From: Amphiura filiformis
Taxonomy: Eukaryota; Echinodermata; Ophiuroidea; Amphilepidida; Amphiuridae
Reading direction: 5' to 3'
Assembly (NCBI RefSeq): GCF_039555335.1
Contig: NC_092640.1
Span: forward strand, 35,520,784 to 35,584,783
Length of the DNA: 64,000 bases
Shown: positions 57,935 through 64,000 of the stretch, piece after piece
How the letters are laid out: each line of letters opens with the position of its first letter
Position numbering within the stretch: the stretch's first letter is position 1
The notes under the pieces: generated by a model
The model's database searches: none
Seen by the model: only the letters and a program-made list of their open reading frames with translations
What the model was told of the DNA's origin: nothing
Program-made: the position numbers and the translations under genes

Positions 57935-58802
57935 GTGAGTATATGAGGATATCGTGTTCATTGTAATGTTCCGTTTCATGACATGAATAGACTCGACCAA
58001 AAAATGCATGTTGAAAAAAAAAGGCTGCGGCAGTGGCTTAGCGTCATAGGGACAACGGGGGTGGGGGGGGGTGAGGAAAATTGCCAAAAACGGCTTTGTG
58101 GCGTGCGTGCAGGACAAACGGAAAATACCTTTCCGAGAAAAACGCGTTTGAAGGATATGCTACTAATAACATAGTCAGTACTCCAATATTATCTCTCAGT
58201 GGACCGATTACATTTGAAATTGAAGTTAAAGGATTAAACTATAAAACTGTAACTTTTAAAGGTTCAAAAGGAATAACTTTTACAGGATATGTCTAGCTTT
58301 AAACTTATACGCCACTATGTGAAACGGAAGATTTGGGGGTTTCGGCGGATTTTTGAAGCGTAAGTCGCACATACGCCACTATGTGAAACGGAAGATTTGG
58401 GGTTTTCGGCTCGTTTCTGAAGCGTACGCCACATTATTGACGGATGATGTGCCTAAATGTCATGAAATCCGATTTTCGCCGTTTCACATAATGGCGTATG
58501 TTGATCGTACGTCAGTTTGTGAAACGGAATATAATGTATTCTTACGGGATTGTTAACATAAGTCAATTAATTAATTAACGTTATTTATTAATTAAGTATA
58601 GTTGAGCTTTCTTACTTGGTATACTGGAAGAACTTGATATATAAAACCGTTGGGCAAAATTTCATAAAATTGACCAAAATCACCGTACGCCACTATGTGT
58701 TGCGACCCACGAACTAACTCTATTTGCCTATAGGAAAAACAACAACAACTTAATACTCCGGCTTCGAGTTTAAAAAGCGCATGTTTACAATATTCGTTGT
58801 AG
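57935..58802 (+). other. Macro-gene intron with a repeat block
   Basis: 58020-58110 resembles the repeat at 28110-28160 (CAGTGGCTTAGCxTCATAGGG). 58300-58520 holds ACGCCACTATGTGAAACGG twice and once inverted (CCGTTTCACATAATGGCGTA), with a further partial copy at 58684. An open stretch at 58150-58296 (TPILSLSGPITFEIEVKG...) ends in a stop and has no splice sites that fit the macro-domain phases. The acceptor TATTCGTTGTAG ends at 58802. Confidence 0.6.
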
Positions 58803-59042
58803 GTGGATATCATCGTCAATAGCACTGGAAGGAGTATGAATCTCAACTCAGGCGGCATCTCCAAAGCAATATCAACTGCTGGTGGACCAGACCTTCAATA
58901 CAACTGCACCCAGGTGTTGCGACAAATGGGAGCCACCTACGTGGCGGTGGGAGACTGCATTGAGACAGGACCAGGCAACCTCAGGTGCCAAAATGTCTTT
59001 CATACTGTGTGTGAGAGATACCGTGGATCAACTTCAGAGACG
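58803..59042 (+). CDS. Macro-domain protein (PARP14-type), central macro exon
   Basis: Acceptor TTCGTTGTAG, 80 codons in phase 0, donor GTATAT. It encodes VDIIVNSTG, NSGGISKAISTAGGPDLQ, then GDCIETGPGNLRCQNVFHTVCERY. These are hallmarks of macro domains, which bind ADP-ribose or mono-ADP-ribosylated protein: the conserved Asn of VN, the GG loop, and xGNLxCxxVxH. With 57783-57934 before and 59690-59909 after, it builds a complete domain of about 170 residues. From memory, the closest relatives are the macro domains of the PARP9/14/15 group, which act in ADP-ribose signalling and innate responses in animals. No PARP catalytic domain is visible; the gene stops soon after the macro domain. Whether it binds ADP-ribose is an inference from conserved loops. 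Confidence 0.87.
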
Positions 59043-59689
59043 GTATATGTTCTTAAGATGATTATTATTTTGTCCCCTATCTTATGTCATTGAGTATCAA
59101 TCGTAACGAAAATTGTGAGATTTAAACTATTTATTGGTAAAGTTAGATATACTGTGAAACATTAAAAGTAAAGGTATTGACGTTTCGGTTTTAATTATAA
59201 TTTTAATAATTGAATTAGGGAATAAACGATAGGAATTTTAATTTTGACTATCCTCTACCGTGTGATAAACGACAGGCAGGTCCAATAGTGGAAGCCGGCG
59301 ATAAAAATATTGGACCTGCCTCTCGTCTATCATAGGTAGAGGATAGTCAAAATTAAAATATTATCATAATAACTGTAAACTATTTTTTGAAGCAAATATT
59401 AAGTTACCCTCCCCTTTTTCTAAAATGAATGAAACTTGTTACAACTTCACACCTTTTGTTGTGCGTACTGCTAGTGCGTGCGAATATTCCGCACTGCGTC
59501 TACGCATACAACGCGATACATACGTGCCCCTCTATTACGCGATATCAACACTCATGATGACGTGGGGTCATCTACGGGCTGATAGACGACACCCAAAATC
59601 ATGCGATTGTCCAATCAGATTATGTGTATACGTAATAGACCACTCCCACTGACTAAGAATACACAATCCTTGCTTGTCTTTCCTTTCAG
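59043..59689 (+). other. Macro-gene intron with a foldback element
   Basis: 59235-59359 is a hairpin element: TTTTGACTATCCTCTACC and GGTAGAGGATAGTCAAAA at the outside, AGGCAGGTCCAATA and TATTGGACCTGCCT inside. The remaining sequence shows nothing else. The acceptor CTTTCCTTTCAG ends at 59689. Confidence 0.75.
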
Positions 59690-59909
59690 ATTCTAAGATC
59701 CCTTCTACAGAAAATACTTCAGGAGGTGACCAAAAGGCTGTCGATCTATAGCCATCCCAGCACTTGGTACGGGGAACTTCGGTTTCCCACACAATGTAAC
59801 AGCACATATCATGTATGATGAAGCCATCAAATTCTCTCGACAAAACCCGAGAGGGTCACTCGCTCACATTCGCTTTGTTGTGTACCATCAAGATCAACTT
59901 ACAATTCAG
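59690..59909 (+). CDS. Macro-domain protein, second macro exon (one frameshift)
   Basis: It starts ILRSLLQKILQEVTK in phase 0 from the previous exon. It then continues, after a one-base shift at the AAAA run near 59732-59735, as GCRSIAIPALGTGNFGFP, the second phosphate-binding loop of macro domains, followed by MYDEAIKFSRQN and HIRFVVYHQDQLTIQ. The IPALGTGNFGFP loop and the HIRFVV...IQ ending closely resemble PARP14-type macro domains. The exon length (220) is one base too long for an open frame, so either this is a true frameshift or a homopolymer error. Donor GTTTGT. Confidence 0.8.
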
Positions 59910-60081
59910 GTTTGTGTTGTTGTACTCTTTATGTTAAACTTTTTGGGTGTAGGTTGTCACTGCTCAAAAATAAAATCAGGTGGTTCAAGCATAGCCCTAG
60001 CTGCTCCTGATAAAGTAGCTGATCGATTATTTATTACTTGATATCAAAATGTATCAATATCATTCGTTGTGTCACTCATAG

Positions 60082-60372
60082 GCATTTGAAGATGAGATGC
60101 AGAACCTTCTCCAACAATGGCCTGCCCGAGCATCTGGGTCAGGTCAAGTGGCTACAACGGCGGTCCCAACAAGAAGAAAGAAGTTCTCAAAATTAACACG
60201 AGCTGGTTATCCAAATCATTATATGGATGAGACGCAGAACTGTTTTCGGCAATCGCCTGCCCGAGCATATGGATCCAGTCAAGTGGCTACAACAGCGGTC
60301 CCAACAAGACGATCAATGCAATCACGAACGAAAGCTGGTAATCAAAATCATTATATTGAAGCTTTTTTGTAA
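60082..60372 (+). CDS. Macro-domain protein, terminal exon with duplicated segment
   Basis: Acceptor GTGTCACTCATAG ends at 60081; phase 0. It begins AFEDEMQNLLQQW, which matches the way PARP14-type macro domains end (xQAFxDEx). Two tandem copies of a ~45-residue segment follow, each with SPAR/WPAR, GSxQVATTAVPTRR and a NHYxxE ending. The stop TAA is at 60370-60372. The tail is basic and low in hydrophobic residues, so probably disordered. The two repeats are close at nucleotide level, indicating a recent internal duplication. Confidence 0.7.
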   Translation, partial: AFEDEMQNLLQQWPARASGSGQVATTAVPTRRKKFSKLTRAGYPNHYMDETQNCFRQSPARAYGSSQVATTAVPTRRSMQSRTKAGNQNHYIEAFL

Positions 60373-61724
60373 ACTGTATACAGTTTGTCCCAAAAACAAA
60401 ATGTAACACTTTGTGTTGTGCATCATAACCTTCAAAGAACATTACCTGCAGCCCAATGCTTTAGATATTTATGTTATACAGGGTGAGTCATAAAAAGTGC
60501 AATAGAGCAAATAATCTATATTTACGTGAGAACCAGGTTGAACTTTGATAGATGCCACGTCCAATAGTCACCTGTTGTGAAAAAATAAGTGAATCGCAAC
60601 TATCCTTTTACGACGATAAGTAAAGGTTGTGATGTGCCCTGAGTAATTTAATTTGAGGATTTGGCTGTGTTTACAAAGTGACACGAGTGATGGCGGTGTA
60701 GGGGAATTCCCCTCTGAAATTGAGCAAAACAAGTTGAATCATATCTAAGTTGGAATATTTGGAACCCCCCCCTGAGGTTGTAAAGTGAAGATGATATCAC
60801 AGGATTTCCCTCAGGAAATGATGTCATGTGAAAGGTTAATGTTATAATTAAGGCTTGGGAATTTCCAAGATGACATTTGACTATTAATATTTGGGATTTC
60901 CCCCTGCTTGGTATATAAGAAAATGGAATCACAATTATTCACAGTTGATAGTGTTGATCTGGGCTAGATAGCTAATATGCTTACAGTCCAATTCCTTCAA
61001 AGAAAGGAAATTGCAAACAAGAAATATTTTATGTAGCCAAAGTACTACTATTTGCCAGTGTTGTCGGAGAAGATCTAGACTACGTCAAAGAACGTACTTC
61101 TTCCAAGAAAGGAATATATTCTTCTGGTGTTTTTATTTCTATGCAACTGTCAAAATAAGTGGGGAAAACTGCATCGCAGTCCTGCTTCCTGAAGATATTG
61201 TGTGGAAGGTGGAAATAGCACCAATTTTGGAGAAAGCAGCACAAGGAGTAAAGAGATTTGGAGAACTGCGCAAGGAGTTTAGTATTGGAGAACGGCGCAA
61301 AGAGTTTAGTATTTGGAGAACTGCGCAAGGAGTTATAAACGTGTTTGGAGAACGACGCAAGGAGTTTAGTACTTGGGAGATCACCATTTTCGTATGAGGA
61401 TTTTATACGCAAGGATTTATAAGTGCAAGTGTACAATGGACTTCGCTGATTTTCGCAGGACAAGCGAATAAGGATATATATTACATCAGTCGTCCAGAAC
61501 ATTGCAAGAACTCTTTATGATCACCAAGAAGAATGCTGGCTAAGTACTAAATAGTTAAAGAGTGGTCATATTTGATTATTGTGTATGAGTATTTGTTGTC
61601 ATATATTGTACCAATCATAACGTGCTTTCAATTAAAGACTTTTGTTAGCTTAATCAAACAGTGTATTTGTGTTGTGTAATATTATATATTATAAGACAAT
61701 ATGGCATAATGTGACGTTCATGAT
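60373..61724. other. Non-coding: LTR-like sequence and a 32-bp tandem repeat
   Basis: 60478-60500 has a lone ACAGGGTGAGTCA mariner-type end with no partner. About 60627-61660 resembles a solo LTR: GGTATATAAGAAA (TATA box, about 60918) and a late CAATTAAAGAC poly(A)-like signal near 61630, but no clean TG...CA ends or target duplication were found. Inside, 61246-61385 is a run of about four imperfect 32-bp units (GGAGAACxGCGCAAGGAGTTTAGTA). The open frames across it are products of the repeat. Confidence 0.4.
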
Positions 61725-62070
61725 AAACATATTCGACGAGCGTGCCCCGAATGCCACAAAACCCCTTGCCATATTGTCTTATAATATATAGTATTATATT
61801 ATATAATGAAATGTTTGGAATAGGCATAATACGTATGTAAACATATTCGACGAGCGTGCCCCGAATGCCACAAAACCCCTTGCCATATTGTCTTATAATA
61901 TATAATATTATATTATATAAAGAAATGTTTGGAATAGGCATAATACGTATATAAACATATTCTACGAGCGTGCCCCGAATGCCACAAAACCCCTTGCTAT
62001 ATTGTCTTATAATATATAATATTATATTATATAAAGAAATGTTTTGAATAGGCATAATACGTATATAAAC
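61725..62070. repeat. Three copies of a 114-bp tandem repeat
   Basis: AAACATATTCGACGAGCG starts units at 61725, 61839 and 61953, exactly 114 bp apart. Because 114 is a multiple of three, the - strand stays open for 166 codons with a repeating MPIPNISLYN motif; there is no start context or domain and I do not call it as a gene. GACAATATGGCA and GCCATATTGTC form an inverted pair at the left edge. Confidence 0.9.
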
Positions 62071-62155
62071 ACAGTTATATTTACCTTTATATTCAGGTAT
62101 ATTTACCTGTATAATGTGTAATATTTCGTGTGTATTACATGGAGGACCGACCAAT

Positions 62156-63588
62156 TATTGACCTCTTCTAGTTCCTTGTTAATGAGATTAAATTTAGATA
62201 TAATATCTGGGTGTGAATAGGTAATAGTAGTGTCGTCTGCAAACAAAACAAATTCTAGAACAGAGGTAGTATTTACAATATCATTAACATACAGTATGAA
62301 TAGTAATGGGCCTAAAATCGACCCATGAGGTACACCACACGAAATGCTCATATAGCTGGATTTACATGAATTGTAATATACATATTGTTTCCTATTATAC
62401 AAATAATCTGTAAACCAATTTAATACATTTCCCCTGAACCCATAATACTCTAACTTGTATAAACAAAATGCTGTGATCAATTGTGTCGAAGGCTTTAGAC
62501 AAATCTAAAAATATTCCTGCTTTAGTTTCATTATTTTCAACTGAAGTACTGATTTTATCAACTAATTTCAAAATTGCCATATACATAGAATGATTATACC
62601 TAAAACCAAATTGTTTTGCATTTAAAATATTGTATTTATTAATGTAATTCATGCATCTGTTGAACACTAGTCTTTCAAGAATCTTTGAAAAACATGGAAG
62701 AACAGAGACTGGTCGATAGTTGGAGAACACGTCATGACTATCCTTCTTGTAGATAGGGATTACTTTTGCAATCTTCAATTCATCAGGGACTTTTCCAGTA
62801 GTAATGGAAATATTAAAAATTACAGTGAGAGGTATTGATATTTCATTTGCTATCCTTTTGACAACAAAATTGCCTATATCATCATGACCGGCACTTTTAT
62901 TTTGGTTGAACTTATGTATAATCTTTACAATTTCCTCTTTTACAACTGGTTTCATTTACATGCTACTATTTGATGGTGTTTTCAAGTAATCATAATAGTT
63001 CTTCCCATCTGTAACTATTGTGGATGCTAATTTTGGCTCAATGCTTGTAAAAAAGTCATTAAATTCGTCGGAAATCATTTGAGGATCTGAGATCACATGA
63101 CCTAATTGTGTACTTTTGAATTGAGTTTGAATATTACTTTTCTTATTACGGCCAATGATATTATTGATTATTTTCCAAGTTTTTCGTAAATTATGCTTTA
63201 CTGTTTCAAATTTCCTTTTGTAATACTCCCTTTTAGATTTTCGTATTAAACTGTTTAATTTGTTTCTGTATTTCTTGAATGTATTAAGCCTTTCATTACA
63301 TGGTTTCTGTACATACCTCTTATACAACTTATTTTTAGTATTTATGCTTTTGAGTAAGCCTCTGCTTATCCAGGGAAGTCTTGGTTCTCTTTTGTTATTG
63401 CACTTATATTTTTTCATAGGTATACATTCATCATATATTTTGGTGAAAACATTCACAAACTTATTGTAACAATCGTTAGCATCATTGTTATCTAGCTCTT
63501 CATTCCAGTTTACAGAAGAAAGTTTTTGTTTCAAATGTTCTATATTATCCGGACTGTGATTTCTTTTAAAGAAATAATTACTATTCAT
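62156..63588 (-). pseudogene. Jockey-like LINE, ORF2 RT with frameshift
   Basis: On the - strand from 63588: a Lys/Asn-rich connector between endonuclease and RT (LPWISRGLLKSIN, YYKRKF), a stop or break near 62956, then [35 protein letters not shown] and [15 protein letters not shown] (motif A), a one-base shift at a TTTT run near 62465, then [28 protein letters not shown] (motif B) and VLFADDTTITYS (motif C). Coding text ends at about 62156 in mid-domain, so the 3' part is missing. It is inserted into another LINE (63596-64000). The few lesions suggest a fairly young copy. Confidence 0.88.
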
Positions 63589-63595
63589 ATATTAA

Positions 63596-64000
63596 TATAT
63601 CAGTTTGAAGTTTGTTGTCAAGATTTCTAGCCATATCGTCCACAGTGATGACAAGTTGTGACTCACAAGAGTGTTGTGCTCTGAATCCATGCTGGAAAGT
63701 GGATAATATTTGGAATTTCTCCAGGTGTGACATAATATGAGAAAATAGAATGTGCTCGAATAATTTACAAGATACTGATGTCAACGACACAGGTCTATAG
63801 TTGACAGGGATACTCTTGTCACCTTTCTTAAAAATAGCTGTTATATTTGCTAATGAGCCAGTCGGCAGGTACATCACCTGTATCAAGCGATTGTTGAAAA
63901 ATGTGACTCAGCGTTGGTGCAAGTTCTTTACTTAACTCTTTCAAGATCGCAGACGGAACACCATCAGGGCCACTTGCTTTCTTTTGATTAATATTACTAA
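63596..64000 (-). pseudogene. Second jockey-like LINE fragment, cut by the neighbouring LINE
   Basis: On the - strand from the window edge: KKASGPDGVPSAILKELSKEL-type text, then a frame change near 63870, ITAIFKKGDKSIPVNYRPVSLTS, HGFRAQHSCESQL and LDNKLQTDILI, where the next expected residues are the motif A aspartate region. It stops at 63596, exactly where the other LINE begins. The element continues beyond the window. Confidence 0.85.

Noticed and set aside
58081-58296. Open stretch ending GITFTGYV as an extra macro-gene exon
   Set aside because: It ends in a stop codon, would block the phase-0 join between 57934 and 58803, and overlaps a dispersed repeat.
60478-60500. Another mariner element (ACAGGGTGAGTCA end)
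   Set aside because: Only one terminus was found; no inverted partner appears downstream in the window.
61654-62154. 166-codon repetitive protein
   Set aside because: A 114-bp repeat equals 38 codons, so one frame stays open by arithmetic. No start context, domain or splice sites.

Overview
This is a stretch of animal nuclear DNA, AT-rich and dominated by transposons. The genes have GT-AG introns. The repeats are non-LTR retrotransposons, tRNA-derived SINEs, and many palindromic or TIR elements with exact target-site duplications (TSDs). The protein families (an FBXL12-like F-box protein and a PARP14-type macro domain) and the general repeat style suggest a marine deuterostome, probably an echinoderm. 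That placement is an inference; no diagnostic single-copy marker settles it. There is no sign of prokaryotic, organellar or viral-genome organisation.

Two host loci can be supported. (1) A two-exon F-box/leucine-rich-repeat gene on the + strand (coding 2072-2220 joined to 4222-5032, 319 aa). The exons join in frame and complete the F-box across the intron, and the protein resembles FBXL12 along most of its length. (2) A macro-domain (ADP-ribose-binding) locus on the + strand that exists as a tandem duplication. The better-preserved copy has exons at 55035-55130, 57783-57934, 58803-59042, 59690-59909 and 60082-60372. The broken upstream copy has a first exon at 43809-43996 and a macro-start exon at 53107-53756. 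That second exon is split by a hAT-like MITE with a perfect 8-bp TSD, and most of the macro domain is missing. The exon phases (1, then 0) agree between copies. Both copies carry frame breaks, so function is uncertain.

Layout. 0-5 kb: a TTAA-flanked palindromic MITE, the tail of a retrotransposon and the F-box gene, whose intron holds another TTAA MITE. 5-15 kb: foldback elements, tandem duplications, an unexplained recurrent 15-bp motif with about 365-bp spacing (7.4-9.3 kb), microsatellites, and a 2.9-kb element with 87-bp TIRs. 15-22 kb: a degenerate LINE, a mariner-like element with a transposase remnant, a minisatellite, a tandem repeat studded with perfect DR1 nuclear-receptor half-site pairs, and a SINE. 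22-28 kb: a 324-bp satellite with tRNA-like pol III boxes, present in both orientations, interrupted by a 1.34-kb element and mixed with a segmental duplication. 28-43 kb: repeats, a 1.07-kb inverted minisatellite, a large palindrome containing two younger insertions with exact TSDs, and a second mariner-like element. 43-54 kb: the broken macro-gene copy, whose intron has taken in a 6.6-kb long-TIR element. That element carries remnants of an XPG/FEN-like nuclease gene (Academ-like) and holds four further insertions, some nested. 54-60.4 kb: the better macro-gene copy, with a LINE in its intron. 60.4-64 kb: an LTR-like region, a 114-bp tandem repeat and two nested LINEs on the - strand.

The most informative result is that target-site duplications can be read by eye for many insertions, so the order of insertion can be worked out. 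Six MITEs share TTAA targets and 5'-RG termini, three elements show 8-bp hAT-type TSDs, and one shows an 8-9-bp TSD. A 3-bp TAT/ATA target is shared by the copies of an otherwise unclassified element.
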